Assembly: GCA_023954045.1 (NCBI GenBank)
Contig: JAMLIR010000015.1
Location: 1 to 64,000 of the forward strand
Source of the DNA: Burkholderiaceae bacterium
Lineage (GTDB): Bacteria > Pseudomonadota > Gammaproteobacteria > Burkholderiales > Burkholderiaceae_E
Direction of reading: 5' to 3'
Length of the DNA stretch: 64,000 nucleotides
Shown: piece after piece, positions 37,211-48,365 of the stretch
How the letters are laid out: each line of letters begins with the position of its first letter
Numbering within the stretch: position 1 is the stretch's first letter
The notes under the pieces: model-generated
Seen by the model: only the letters and a program-made list of their open reading frames with translations
What the model was told of the DNA's origin: nothing
Database searches by the model: none
Position numbers and translations under genes: made by a program

Positions 37211-38317
37211 GTGGAGCTGCGCATCGAACAGTTGCAGGCTTGGGCACGCGAGCTCGGTTTCGGGTCGGTCGGCGTGGCCGACGTCGACCTGGCGGACGCC
37301 GAGGAGGGCCTGCAGGCCTGGCTGCAGGCCGGTTTCCACGGCGAGATGGATTATATGGCCCGGCACGGCATGAAGCGCGCCCGCCCGGCCGAACTGGTGC
37401 CGGGCACGGTCTCGGCGATCATGGTGACGATCGACTACGCGCCCGAGGAGCCCGGATGGATCGATCGGGCATGGGCCGCGCTGTCCGATCCGGAGCGCGC
37501 CTACGTCTCCCGCTATGCGCTGGGACGCGACTACCACAAGGTCGTGCGCGCCCGGCTGCAGCGGCTCGCGACGCGGATCGAGACCGAAATCGGCGCGTTC
37601 GGATACCGGGTGTTCTGCGATTCGGCACCGGTGATGGAGGCCGAGCTCGCGCGCCGCGCGGGGCTGGGCTGGCGCGGCAAGCACACGCTGCTGATCGAGC
37701 CCGGGCGGGGTTCCGCCTTCTTCATCGGCACCCTGTACACCGACCTTCGGCTGGCTGCCGGCGGATCGCCGCAAGCCGACCACTGCGGCCGGTGCGTGCG
37801 CTGCATCGACGCGTGCCCGACCGGCGCGATCGTCGCCCCGTACCGGCTCGACGCGCGCCGCTGCATCTCGTACCTGACGATCGAACTGAAGGGAGCGATT
37901 CCCGAGCCGCTGCGCCCGGCGATCGGCAACCGGATCTACGGCTGCGACGACTGCCAGCTGGCCTGTCCGTGGAACCGCTTCGCCCGGCCGCCGGCCACGC
38001 GCGAATTCGCCGCCCGGGCCGGCCTCGACGAAGCGACGCTGGTCGAGCTGTTCGGCTGGAACGCCGAGCGTTTCGACGCGGAACTGGCCGGCTCGCCGAT
38101 CCGCCGCATCGGGCACGAGCGCTGGCTGCGCAACGTCGCGGTGGCGCTCGGCAACTCGGCCGGCGGCCCGGCCGTCACGGCCGCGCTGCGTGCGCGCACC
38201 GAGGATCCGTCGCCGCTGGTGCGCGAGCACGTCGAATGGGCGCTGCGCCGTCTCGAATTGCGCGACCGGCACGCCGGCGCTCGCGCGGAACGAAATCCGG
38301 TACACAATGCGCGCTGA
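37211..38317 (+). CDS. queG: Epoxyqueuosine reductase QueG
   Basis: A 368-residue cobalamin-dependent enzyme for the last step of queuosine synthesis in tRNA. Two 4Fe-4S clusters are bound by cysteines in CGRCVRCIDACP (192, 195, 198, 202) and CDDCQLACPWNRF (245, 248, 252) with Cys219; the catalytic Asp137 lies in FCDSAP. A HEAT-like C-terminal region follows. GTG at 37211 begins MELRIEQLQAWARELGF, a normal start for the family. Confidence 0.95.
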   Translation: MELRIEQLQAWARELGFGSVGVADVDLADAEEGLQAWLQAGFHGEMDYMARHGMKRARPAELVPGTVSAIMVTIDYAPEEPGWIDRAWAALSDPERAYVSRYALGRDYHKVVRARLQRLATRIETEIGAFGYRVFCDSAPVMEAELARRAGLGWRGKHTLLIEPGRGSAFFIGTLYTDLRLAAGGSPQADHCGRCVRCIDACPTGAIVAPYRLDARRCISYLTIELKGAIPEPLRPAIGNRIYGCDDCQLACPWNRFARPPATREFAARAGLDEATLVELFGWNAERFDAELAGSPIRRIGHERWLRNVAVALGNSAGGPAVTAALRARTEDPSPLVREHVEWALRRLELRDRHAGARAERNPVHNAR

Positions 38318-38351
38318 CGGATCCACCCACCACAAGGAAGGCCTCGTTTCC

Positions 38352-39047
38352 GTGCGTGCACCCAAAGTCATGACCCGGACGTTCCTGTCGAACCTCGCGC
38401 TATTCCACGAGTTGGGCGGCGACGAGCTCGACCGGATCGCGGCGGGAACCACCGAGTTGCGTGTCCCGAAAGGGCGCACGCTGTTCCAGCGCGGCGATCC
38501 CTGCGTCGGATTCCACGCGGTGATGTACGGCCAGGTGAAGCTCAGCTTCCTGTCCCCGCAGGGCACCGAGAAGGTGATCGAGATCCTGGGGCCGGGGCAG
38601 TCGTTCGGCGAGGCGGCGATGTTCCTCGACCGTCCCTATCCGGTCAACGCCGAGTGCCTGGCCGATTCGCTGCTGTTGCACATCTCGAAGGCCACGATCG
38701 ACAGCGAGCTGACGCGCGACCCGCGGCTCGCGCGCCGGATGATCGCGGGGCTGAGCCGCCGGCTCGTGGGCCTGGTCCACGACGTCGAGGCCTACTCGCT
38801 GCGCTCGGGGATGCAGCGCGTGATTGGCTACCTGTTGCGCGATCTCGACCGCAAGGGCGAGGCGCCGACGCCGCCGGTGCGCATCGTGCTCGACACCAGC
38901 AAGGGCGTCATCGCGTCGCGGCTGAACCTCACGCCCGAGCACTTCTCGCGGATCCTCGGCGAGTTGAGCAACGAGGGGCTGATCAGCGTGAAGGGCGCCG
39001 AGATCACGATCCTCGATCCCGAGCGGCTGCGCGGCTTCCTCACCTGA
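38352..39047 (+). CDS. dnr: Crp/Fnr-family regulator, Dnr-like
   Basis: A 231-residue regulator: cyclic-nucleotide-type sensor domain (about 10-125), dimerisation helix and a helix-turn-helix near the C-terminus (SKGVIASRLNLTPEHFSRIL). It lacks the N-terminal cysteine cluster of oxygen-sensing Fnr, so it fits the Dnr/NnrR group that responds to nitric oxide in denitrifiers. The nir cluster follows, and an FNR/DNR-type site lies before nirS. The GTG at 38352 is chosen because AGGAAGG stands ten bases ahead; ATG at 38370 is an alternative. Its last eight bases overlap the convergent gene. Confidence 0.82.
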   Translation: MRAPKVMTRTFLSNLALFHELGGDELDRIAAGTTELRVPKGRTLFQRGDPCVGFHAVMYGQVKLSFLSPQGTEKVIEILGPGQSFGEAAMFLDRPYPVNAECLADSLLLHISKATIDSELTRDPRLARRMIAGLSRRLVGLVHDVEAYSLRSGMQRVIGYLLRDLDRKGEAPTPPVRIVLDTSKGVIASRLNLTPEHFSRILGELSNEGLISVKGAEITILDPERLRGFLT

Positions 39048-40209
39048 GCGCCGGCTCGACGAAGCCGGCCAGCCAGCGGTCGTCGCGATCGACGAGCGCG
39101 ACGCAACCTCCCGTACCGGCCACGAAGCGCAGCGGCAACGACGGCGCGCGCACTCGCGCGAGCGGCGCGCCGAATCTGCCGCCAGCGACGTCGGCCGTCG
39201 CGACCGCGACGCCCCCGGCCACCGAGTAGGCGACGAGCGCTCGTCCGGCGCTCGACGCCATCGCCAGGATCTCGCCCGGCGCGGCCACGCGTCCGGTCAC
39301 CTTCCAGGTTCCGCTCTCCAGCCGCTCGGCCTCCGCGGCGCCCGACGGCGCAAGCAGCCAGCCGCGGCGCGCGCCGTCGCGCCAGGCGGCGACCCGGCCG
39401 GGTTGCGGCGCGGCGGAGAGGGCGGGGCGCTCGATCTCGCGCCGCACGTCCAGGTGCACGACGCCGAGCGCCCCGCTCGCGTCGATCCGCGCGAGCTCGT
39501 ACGGGACGGGGCCGTCGAGCAGGGCGCGCGTCGGGTTCGGCAGCGTGAAGCGCCGCGGCGTCAGGCGACCCGGCAGCGGCACTGCCTCGTTGGAGCGGTA
39601 GTCGTGCACCAGGCCCTGCAGCACCGGCGGCGCGTCGCGGTCGTAGGCGATCTCCCAGGCTTCGTCGAGGTCGGCGAAGGCCACCGCGAAGCGGCGCCGG
39701 TCCGGGAGGTCGCGGATCGCGCTGACCGTGAACGGCTCGGGAAGCCGATAGCGCTGCAGCGTCGCCAGCGTCGCCGGGTCGTGCGCCGACAGTGCTCCGG
39801 GGCCGTGGCCGCCCGCCAGCACGATCGCGTCGGCACCGTCTGCGGCCGCGATCGCGTCCGCCTCGAAGTCGAGCGTCACGCGGGCCTGCTCGGCAAGAGC
39901 CGGCACCCCGAAGCGCACCAGCTCGCGGGCGCGGGTCGCCGCGTAGACCGCGCCGCCGCCGCTCGCGACGACCGGCTGCGCTGCGAGGCCCGCCGGCACT
40001 GCGGCCTCGGCCAGCGCGCGCCCGGTCGCGCAGTCGAGCAGCGCGATCCGCGTGGCGCCGGTCGAGCCGAGCGCCAGCAGCGTGCCCGAGCCTGCCGGCG
40101 CGTCGGCCAGCGCGCCGCGGCCGAAGAAGACCAGCGCGAGCGCGAGCAACGAGCGAAAAGAAAAAGGGCGGCTCGTCGAGCCGCCCTTCGCAGCAGGCCT
40201 CGCGGCCAC
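39040..40209 (-). CDS. Divergent cytochrome-d1-like beta-propeller protein, secreted
   Basis: A protein of up to 389 residues with a signal peptide (cleavage near ALA|DA, 35-36) and repeated beta-strand patterns (LLALGSTGATRIALLDCATG and similar). The middle portion, WEIAYDRDAPPVLQGLVHDY, and the later VVHLDVRREI recall proteins of the cytochrome d1/NirF-NirN propeller group. The haem-site histidine motifs of NirS ([15 protein letters not shown]) are absent. It follows nirM on the same strand, so it may assist haem d1 handling or nitrite reductase maturation; this is inference. The start is uncertain: the GTG at 40209 lies before a strong terminator, and TTG at 40149 lies after it. Confidence 0.6.
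   Translation of the reverse strand: MAARPAAKGGSTSRPFSFRSLLALALVFFGRGALADAPAGSGTLLALGSTGATRIALLDCATGRALAEAAVPAGLAAQPVVASGGGAVYAATRARELVRFGVPALAEQARVTLDFEADAIAAADGADAIVLAGGHGPGALSAHDPATLATLQRYRLPEPFTVSAIRDLPDRRRFAVAFADLDEAWEIAYDRDAPPVLQGLVHDYRSNEAVPLPGRLTPRRFTLPNPTRALLDGPVPYELARIDASGALGVVHLDVRREIERPALSAAPQPGRVAAWRDGARRGWLLAPSGAAEAERLESGTWKVTGRVAAPGEILAMASSAGRALVAYSVAGGVAVATADVAGGRFGAPLARVRAPSLPLRFVAGTGGCVALVDRDDRWLAGFVEPALR
40155..40188 (-). terminator. Rho-independent terminator of nirS-nirM
   Basis: On the minus strand an 11-bp perfect stem (AAGGGCGGCTC at 40178-40188 pairing with 40164-40174, loop of three) is followed by a T-rich run TTTTTCTTTTC. It starts 25 bases past the nirM stop. This is the best intrinsic terminator in the window. 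It lies within the first codons of the longest reading of the next gene. Confidence 0.85.
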
Positions 40210-40213
40210 CGGC

Positions 40214-40534
40214 TTACTTCGCTCCGGCGAGGATCCAGTCGACCAGCGCCTTGACGTCAGCGTCGGGAACGTTGGCGTTCGGCGGCATCGGGACCGGGCC
40301 CCAGACGCCCGACCCGCCCTTCTTCACCTTCTCGACGAGCTTGGCGGCCGCCGACGCGTCGCCCTTGTACTTGGCGGCGACGTCCTTGTACGCCGGGCCG
40401 ACCAGCTTCTTGTCGACCGAGTGACAGGCGGTGCAGTTGTACTTCTTCGCCATTTCCACGGCGGCCGTGGCCGGCACCGCCACGCCGGCCGCAGCGGCGG
40501 CCAGCGCGAGGCGAATCATCAGGGATCGGGTCAT
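40214..40534 (-). CDS. nirM: Cytochrome c551-type electron carrier NirM
   Basis: A 106-residue periplasmic class I cytochrome c: signal peptide ending near residue 24 (ATA|AVE), haem motif CTACH (Cys34, Cys37, His38) and axial Met83 in PVPMPPN. Such c551/c8 cytochromes pass electrons from the bc1 complex to nitrite reductase NirS. It lies 16 bases after nirS with GGAGG eight bases before its ATG, and a terminator follows. Confidence 0.92.
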   Translation of the reverse strand: MTRSLMIRLALAAAAAGVAVPATAAVEMAKKYNCTACHSVDKKLVGPAYKDVAAKYKGDASAAAKLVEKVKKGGSGVWGPVPMPPNANVPDADVKALVDWILAGAK

Positions 40535-40550
40535 CGTCAGGTCCTCCGGG

Positions 40551-42366
<1,816 letters not shown>

Positions 42367-42423
42367 GTGTTGCGCTGCAACACCGCCATAAAGTCCGAGA
42401 CTGTCGACATCGACGCCACGAAC

Positions 42424-44841
42424 ATGATCAGGATCAAGATCGGAGCCCCCTTGCACCCTCCCTCGAACGTACCCATCGACGCCTGCGCCCGAGTGTCCGC
42501 GCGTCCGGCATCCGCGATCTCGACCGCGCCCGGGCGCCTCGCGATCGCCGCCGCGGTGTCGGCTGCCTGCGTGGCCTTGCCGTCGAATGCGCACGCGCAG
42601 CAATCGGCGCCGGCGCAGCTCGCCCAGGCGATCCCTCCGGCCGAGGCAGCCCAGCCCCCTGCGCAGGCAGGCGAGCGCCCGGCCGGACTCGAAGCGGTGG
42701 TCGTCACCGCCACCCGCTCGCCGTCGACAGCGAGCGGCGTGCCGGCCAGCGTCTCCGTCGTGGGCGCGTCCGGGATCGAGCAGCGCAACGTTGCGCGCTT
42801 CGGCGACGCGGTGGTCGAGGTGCCCGGCCTCTACGTGCGCGGCGCCGCCATGGGAACGACGTTCCCCGGGTCGGGCCAGGCGGTGCTGTCGCTGCGTGGC
42901 ATTCCGCGCACGCCGCGCACGCTGGTGATGATCGACGGGCTGCCGATCAACAACGCGCTGTCCGGCGGCGTCAACGTGGCCGGGATCGCGCTCGAGAACG
43001 TCGAGCGCGTCGAGGTGGTGCGCGGACCGTTTTCGGCCCTCTGGGGCGGCAACGCGATGGGCGGGGTCGTCAACTTCATCACCGCCTCGCCCGACCAGCC
43101 GCTCGCAGAACTGCACGGCGGCGTCGGCAGCAACGGCCTGCGCGCCGGCGGCGGCGTGCTGCGCAAGCGCTTCGAGGGCGGACTCGGCGTGTCGATGTCG
43201 TTCGGCTACCGGGAGAGCAAGGGCGACGCCGATGCCGAGTACGTCGTCAAGACCCCGGGCGCGGGAGCGGCGACGATCCCGGTGTCCGGCGCGATCCCGA
43301 CCCGAACGGTCGACGGCACCCCGGCCTGGTGGGTCGGGCTGAAGGGCGCGCGTCCGTGGTCGCAGAGCAACGCGCAGGCCACGTTCGACTGGAAGCTGGG
43401 CGACGCGACGCGGATGACGGCCGGATTCGGCTGGGGCGAATACAAGGTCGGGTACAGCGCCCCGACGAGCTTCCTGGTCGGGCCTTCGGGGGCGCCGGTG
43501 TTCGCCGGCAGCGTCGGCTTCCCGGCGATCGCACCGCAGCGGATCTCGCTGCTCGAGTCCGACTTCCTCACGCCGACCCCGGCGTTCGAGCGCGACCTGC
43601 GCATCTTCACGACGCTCGAGCATCGCTTTGCCGGCGGCTCGACGCTGAAAGTCAATTTCGGCCGACTCGAGCACCGCTTCACCTTCGTGCAGGCCGGGCG
43701 GACTGCCCGGTACGAGTCGGGAGCAGGCACGCTGACCGAGCAGCCGAACGATCGCACCGACCTCGACGTCTCGTGGCGCAATCCCGTCGGGAAGTCGACG
43801 GTGCTGACCACCGGCTTCGCGCTGAACCACTCGACTCTGGACCGCAGCACGTCGGCGCTGTCGTACTGGCGCGACGCGGACACGGACACCGCGCTGACCG
43901 GCACGAGTACCGGGAAGTCGGACAGCGCCGCGCTGTTCGTGCAGAGCGAAACCTTCATCCTCGAGCGCGGCCGGCTGGTGCTCGGCGCGCGCTACGACCG
44001 CTTCACGACGTCGGGCTCGATCGTCGACACCTCGGGCGCGCAGGACTACCCGAGTCATTCGTTCGGGCGCCTGAGCCCGAAGGCGGCGTTCGCGTGGCAG
44101 GCGTCGCCCGAGCTGACGCTGCGCACCTCGCTCGGCGCGGGGTTCCGCCCGCCGGCGCTGCTCGACCTGTACTCGCGCTTTACGGTGCCGGGATCGGTCG
44201 CCGGAACGCTCGTGCTGTACGACGCGTCGCCGGACCTCGAGCCCGAGCGCGTGGTCTCGTTCGACGCGGGCGTCGACTACGCGACGGCCGGCGGGCTGCA
44301 GGCTTCGGTGACGGCTTTCGCGCAGGACCTGCGCGACCTGATCTACCGCCGCTCGATCACGCCGACGCTGACGCGCGCCGAGAACACCGGCGAGGCGCGC
44401 GTGGACGGCATCGAGGCGAGCCTGCGCGCGCCCACCGGCGTGCGCGGCCTGCGCGCGATCGGATCGCTGACGCACAACTTCCGTTACGAGATCACCCGCA
44501 ACGACGCGGTGCCCGCGACCGTCGGCAAGCAGCTGACCGACGTTCCCCGGACGATGTGGTCGCTCGGCGCCGAATACGCGTCGGGCCCGTGGACGGGGCT
44601 GCTGGTCTACCGTCACGTCAGCCACGTGTTCGGCTCGGGCGACGACCTGAACCAGAACACGACCCAGGGTGTCTTCGGGTCGTACGACAGCTACGGCGTC
44701 GCGAGCCTGAAGGTCGGCTACCGCTTCAATCGCCAGCTCGCCGCGAGCGTGTCGGTCGACAACCTGGCCAACCGCGAGTACTTCGTCTTCAACCGCCAGC
44801 CCGGGCGCACCGTCTACGGCGAACTGAGCTACCGGTTCTAG
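42424..44841 (+). CDS. TonB-dependent outer-membrane receptor
   Basis: An 805-residue receptor: signal-like hydrophobic stretch ending AHA|QQ near 59, TonB-box-like VVVTATR near 92, a plug domain with LSLRGIPRTPRTLVMIDGLPINNA and VRGPFSALWGGNAMGGVVNF, then a beta-barrel ending in GELSYRF. It imports a scarce solute such as iron, copper or haem complexes, powered by TonB; the ligand cannot be read. It is divergent from nirS and shares its upstream region with an FNR/DNR box, so it may supply metal for denitrification. The ATG at 42424 has a weak ribosome-binding site and a long lead before the signal peptide, so the start is uncertain. Confidence 0.85.
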   Translation: MIRIKIGAPLHPPSNVPIDACARVSARPASAISTAPGRLAIAAAVSAACVALPSNAHAQQSAPAQLAQAIPPAEAAQPPAQAGERPAGLEAVVVTATRSPSTASGVPASVSVVGASGIEQRNVARFGDAVVEVPGLYVRGAAMGTTFPGSGQAVLSLRGIPRTPRTLVMIDGLPINNALSGGVNVAGIALENVERVEVVRGPFSALWGGNAMGGVVNFITASPDQPLAELHGGVGSNGLRAGGGVLRKRFEGGLGVSMSFGYRESKGDADAEYVVKTPGAGAATIPVSGAIPTRTVDGTPAWWVGLKGARPWSQSNAQATFDWKLGDATRMTAGFGWGEYKVGYSAPTSFLVGPSGAPVFAGSVGFPAIAPQRISLLESDFLTPTPAFERDLRIFTTLEHRFAGGSTLKVNFGRLEHRFTFVQAGRTARYESGAGTLTEQPNDRTDLDVSWRNPVGKSTVLTTGFALNHSTLDRSTSALSYWRDADTDTALTGTSTGKSDSAALFVQSETFILERGRLVLGARYDRFTTSGSIVDTSGAQDYPSHSFGRLSPKAAFAWQASPELTLRTSLGAGFRPPALLDLYSRFTVPGSVAGTLVLYDASPDLEPERVVSFDAGVDYATAGGLQASVTAFAQDLRDLIYRRSITPTLTRAENTGEARVDGIEASLRAPTGVRGLRAIGSLTHNFRYEITRNDAVPATVGKQLTDVPRTMWSLGAEYASGPWTGLLVYRHVSHVFGSGDDLNQNTTQGVFGSYDSYGVASLKVGYRFNRQLAASVSVDNLANREYFVFNRQPGRTVYGELSYRF

Positions 44842-44952
44842 CGCACGACGGCTGGCGCGCGACCCGCTGCGCCGGGCGTCCCGTCGCGCGCCGCTGGTCG
44901 CGCCGCGCCGCCCGTCCTCGGGCCGGCCTTGGGGTCGGCGCGTCGATCACGT

Positions 44953-44958
44953 TATAGT
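44953..44958 (+). promoter_or_regulatory. -10-like element before the chalcone-isomerase-like gene
   Basis: TATAGT lies 46 bases before the ATG at 45005 in the 163-base gap after the receptor gene; it is a good -10 match. The rest of the gap is GC-rich and includes a short self-complementary stretch (CCGGCCGCGCGGCCGG near 44978). Confidence 0.45.
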
Positions 44959-45004
44959 CGGCCGCTCCGGTTTCAGCCGGCCGCGCGGCCGGCGCGCGCC
45001 CACG

Positions 45005-45634
45005 ATGCACGAATCGAGCCCAGCGAGCAGCACGCCGTGGTCGCCGTTGGCCGCCATCGCGGTGGCCATCGCGCTCGTCGCGGTCGCCTTGCTGGCCGGC
45101 CTGGCGCCGGCGCGGGCCGCCGAGGTCGAGGGCATCGGCATCGAAGACTCGGTGCAGGTCGGCGGCACCCGGCTCGAGTTGAACGGCGCCGGCATGCGCA
45201 ACGTCTACATCGTCAAGGCCTACGTGGCCGCGCTGTACGTGCCGTCGCGCTCGCAGGCGCCCGAGGTGCTGCTGGCGCAGAAGGGGCCGCGACGCGTGTC
45301 GCTCACGATGCTGGCGGACCTGTCGGCCGAGTGGTTCACGCAGCGCTTCCTGACGGCGCTGCGCGAGAACTGCCGCGACGCCGAGTTCGTGAAGCTCTCG
45401 CCGCGGCTCGACCGGCTCATCGAGACGATGCTCACGCTCGGGCAGACGCGCAAGGGCGAGCGCATCGACATCGACTTCGCCGGCGGGGCCACCAGCGTGA
45501 GCATCGACGGTCACGCGCTCGGGCCGGCGATTCCCGGTGACGACCTGTTCACGGCCATCCTGCGCATCTTCGTCGGCGAGCGCCCGATCGACGCCGAGCT
45601 GAAGCAGGCGATGCTGGGTCGCGCGCAGCCGTGA
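45005..45634 (+). CDS. Chalcone-isomerase-like exported protein
   Basis: A 209-residue protein with a signal peptide (about 15-38, ARA|AE) and a chalcone-isomerase-like fold: LNGAGMRNVYIVKAYVAALYVPS, then VSLTMLADLSAEWFTQRFLTAL and a C-terminal FTAILRIFVGERPID. Bacterial members are periplasmic and of unknown role; they are not expected to make flavonoids. xerD follows after seven bases on the same strand. Confidence 0.88.
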   Translation: MHESSPASSTPWSPLAAIAVAIALVAVALLAGLAPARAAEVEGIGIEDSVQVGGTRLELNGAGMRNVYIVKAYVAALYVPSRSQAPEVLLAQKGPRRVSLTMLADLSAEWFTQRFLTALRENCRDAEFVKLSPRLDRLIETMLTLGQTRKGERIDIDFAGGATSVSIDGHALGPAIPGDDLFTAILRIFVGERPIDAELKQAMLGRAQP

Positions 45635-45641
45635 GTCCGCG

Positions 45642-46547
45642 ATGAGTGCCGCCCCGGCGCCCGGCAGTCGCTGGATCGAGGCGTTCGCCGACGCCGCCTG
45701 GCTCGAGGACGGCCTGTCGCGCAACACGCTCGCCGCCTACCGCCGCGACCTCGCGCTGCTCGAGGCCTGGCTCGCCGCCGAGCGCGGGCTCGCGCTGCAC
45801 GAGGCCGGCGAAGCCGACCTGCACGGCTACATCGCGCATCGCCATCCCGGCTCGCGTCCGAGCAGCGCCAACCGGCGGCTGACGGTGTTCCGCCGGTTCT
45901 ACCGTTACCTGGTTCGAGAGCGCGTGCGCGACGACGACCCGACGCTGCACATTCGCGCGGCGCGCCAGCCGCCGCGCTTCCCGAAGTCGCTGTCCGAGCG
46001 CCAGGTCGAGGCGCTGCTCGGCGCACCCGACGTCGCGACGCCGCTGGGGCTGCGCGACCGCACGATGCTCGAGACGCTGTACGCGAGCGGGCTGCGCGTG
46101 TCCGAGCTGGTGTCGCTCGCCACCGTGCAGGTCGGGCTGAACGAGGGCGTCGTGCGCGTCGTCGGCAAGGGCGACAAGGAGCGGCTGGTGCCGCTGGGCG
46201 AGGAGGCGCGTGCGTGGATCGAGCGCTACCTGCGCGAGTCGCGGCCGGCGCTGCTCGGCGCACGCGCCGCCGACGCGCTGTTCGTCACGCAGCGCGGCGG
46301 CGCGATGACTCGGCAGATGTTCTGGACGCTGGTCAAGCGCTACGCGATCGTCGCTGGCATCACCGCACCGCTATCGCCGCATACGCTGCGCCACGCGTTC
46401 GCCACTCACCTGCTGAACCACGGCGCCGACCTTCGCGTCGTGCAGATGCTGCTCGGCCACGCCGACATCTCGACCACGCAGATCTACACGCACGTCGCGC
46501 GCGAACGCCTGAAGACGCTGCACGCGCAGCATCACCCGCGCGGCTGA
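45642..46547 (+). CDS. xerD: Site-specific tyrosine recombinase XerD
   Basis: A 301-residue recombinase with an N-terminal SAM-like domain and a catalytic domain carrying R in [10 protein letters not shown]-x-x-R in [13 protein letters not shown] in [11 protein letters not shown] and the nucleophilic Tyr in IYTHV. With XerC it resolves chromosome dimers at dif. Length and the N-terminal [12 protein letters not shown] are typical of XerD. It overlaps the convergent NhaA fusion by 16 bases. Confidence 0.93.
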   Translation: MSAAPAPGSRWIEAFADAAWLEDGLSRNTLAAYRRDLALLEAWLAAERGLALHEAGEADLHGYIAHRHPGSRPSSANRRLTVFRRFYRYLVRERVRDDDPTLHIRAARQPPRFPKSLSERQVEALLGAPDVATPLGLRDRTMLETLYASGLRVSELVSLATVQVGLNEGVVRVVGKGDKERLVPLGEEARAWIERYLRESRPALLGARAADALFVTQRGGAMTRQMFWTLVKRYAIVAGITAPLSPHTLRHAFATHLLNHGADLRVVQMLLGHADISTTQIYTHVARERLKTLHAQHHPRG

Positions 46548-48352
46548 AAGAGCAGCGCGACGCCGACCGTCGCCGACAGCGCAGAGGCCGCGAACACGGC
46601 TATCTTCGCGGCGGCGAAGTCCGCGGCATCGGGGAACGCCTGGCCCGCGATGAACAACGACATCGTGAAGCCGATGCCGGCCAGCGCGCCGGCGCCCGCG
46701 AGCTGCCGCCACGTGTAGGCGGCGGGCTTCTCGGCGAGGCCGACTGCGACCGCGAGCGCCGCGCCCAGCAGCAGGCCGACGGGCTTGCCCACCAGCAGCC
46801 CGAGGCCGATCGCGAGCGCGAGCGGCACCCGCCCGTCGAGCGCGCTGGCCGCCAGCGGCACGCCGGCGTTGGCCAGCGCGAACAGCGGCAGCACGAAGTA
46901 GCTCGACCACGGTTCGATCGCGCGCAGCACCCGGTTGGCCGGCGATTCGAGGCGGTCGTGAATTGCGTCGAGCGCGCGCAGCGCCGGCTCCGACGGACCG
47001 TGGTGCAACACGTCGGGGCCGCGGCGCGACTCGGCGCCGAGGATCGCGTCGGCCTGCGCGCGCAGCGCGAGCAGGTTCGGCGGCGGGCGCGTCGGGACGA
47101 ACATCGCCAGCAGCACGCCGGCCAGCGTCGCGTGCAGCCCGCCGGCGTGGACGAAGGCCCACAGGGCGACGCCGGCCAGCGCGTACGGCATCGCGCGGTA
47201 CACGCCCCAGCGGTTGAGCAGCGCGAGCAGGCCGGTCGTCGCGGCGGCGGCGGCCAGCCACGCCCACTGCAGCTCGCCCGAGTAGAACAGCGCGACGACG
47301 ACGATCGCGCCGATGTCGTCGACGATTGCCGCGGCGGTGAGGAAGACGCGCAGCTCCACCGGCACGCGCGCGCCGAGCATCGCGATCAGCGCCACCGCGA
47401 ACGCGGTGTCGGTCGCGGTCGGCACGCCCCATCCGTGTCCCCACGATCCCGATGGAATCGCGAGCAGGTACAGCGCTGCCGGCACCGCCATGCCACCGAT
47501 CGCCGCCGCGATCGGCAGCGCCGCCGATCGCCGGGTCGCCAGGCGTCCGACGGTGAACTCGCGCTTGATCTCGAGGCCGACGACGAGGAAGAAGATCGTG
47601 AGCAGCGCGTCGTTCACCCAGTGCAGCAACGGCATCCGGAAGGCGGCGTCGCCGAAGGCGAGGCCCACCGGCGTCTGCCAGAACGCCGCGAACGCCGCGC
47701 CGCCCGCGGAGTTCACCAGCGCGACGGCGAGCAGCGACATCGCGAGCAGCAGCAGGCCCGTCGACGGCGCCCAGCGCGCGAAGTCGACCGCCGCCGAATG
47801 CACGCGATGGCCGAGCGAGCCGAGCATCGCCTCGGCCAGCGTCGAGCGGTCCCAGGGCCCGTCGTAGCGGCGGCCGTTGATGAAGAAGGTGGGCGTCACC
47901 GAGACGCCGCTGCGGCGGGCGCTGTCGACGTCGGCGTCGACGCGTCTCGCCGCGCGCGCCAGCGTGCCGGGCCGTTCGTCCGGCGGCACGCGCGCGAAGA
48001 CGACGTCGTCGGCGACCGCGCGCAGGTCGTCTTCGGTGAGCGAGTGCGATCGCGACATCAGCTCGACGTGCGCGCGCCAGAAGGCGTCCTCGTCGGCGCT
48101 GCTCTCCGCCAGTTCGGCGGCGCGGCGCGCCAGTTCGCTGTCGGTGATCGGGCGCTGGCGGAATACGTAGCGCAGCCGCTCGCCGAAGCGGTCGCGCAGC
48201 GCCGCGACTTCCTCGTTGGCGGCGCGGCAATACGGGCACGCGTAGCTGCCGTACTCGACGAGCGTGAGGTCGGCCGACGCGCCGCCGAGTACGTGGTCGC
48301 GGCTCGCGTCGACGGGGCGGTCGAGCCGGTTCGCGCCGGCCGGAGAGGTCAT
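46532..48352 (-). CDS. nhaA: Thioredoxin-fold (DsbA-like) / NhaA Na+/H+ antiporter fusion
   Basis: A 606-residue two-domain protein. Residues 1-185 form a DsbA-like thioredoxin fold with active site CPYC (Cys39, Cys42) and cis-proline motif TPTFFING (Thr153, Pro154); no signal peptide or membrane segment precedes it. From about 195 there is a full NhaA antiporter with PTATDTAFA and AIVDDIGAI, the paired aspartates that bind Na+ and protons. NhaA's N-terminus is cytoplasmic, so the redox domain probably is too, and could tune the antiporter by thiol state. It is the third gene of azoR-pirin-nhaA, 13 bases after pirin. Confidence 0.9.
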   Translation of the reverse strand: MTSPAGANRLDRPVDASRDHVLGGASADLTLVEYGSYACPYCRAANEEVAALRDRFGERLRYVFRQRPITDSELARRAAELAESSADEDAFWRAHVELMSRSHSLTEDDLRAVADDVVFARVPPDERPGTLARAARRVDADVDSARRSGVSVTPTFFINGRRYDGPWDRSTLAEAMLGSLGHRVHSAAVDFARWAPSTGLLLLAMSLLAVALVNSAGGAAFAAFWQTPVGLAFGDAAFRMPLLHWVNDALLTIFFLVVGLEIKREFTVGRLATRRSAALPIAAAIGGMAVPAALYLLAIPSGSWGHGWGVPTATDTAFAVALIAMLGARVPVELRVFLTAAAIVDDIGAIVVVALFYSGELQWAWLAAAAATTGLLALLNRWGVYRAMPYALAGVALWAFVHAGGLHATLAGVLLAMFVPTRPPPNLLALRAQADAILGAESRRGPDVLHHGPSEPALRALDAIHDRLESPANRVLRAIEPWSSYFVLPLFALANAGVPLAASALDGRVPLALAIGLGLLVGKPVGLLLGAALAVAVGLAEKPAAYTWRQLAGAGALAGIGFTMSLFIAGQAFPDAADFAAAKIAVFAASALSATVGVALLFQPRG

Positions 48353-48365
48353 CCGGGCCGGCGCG

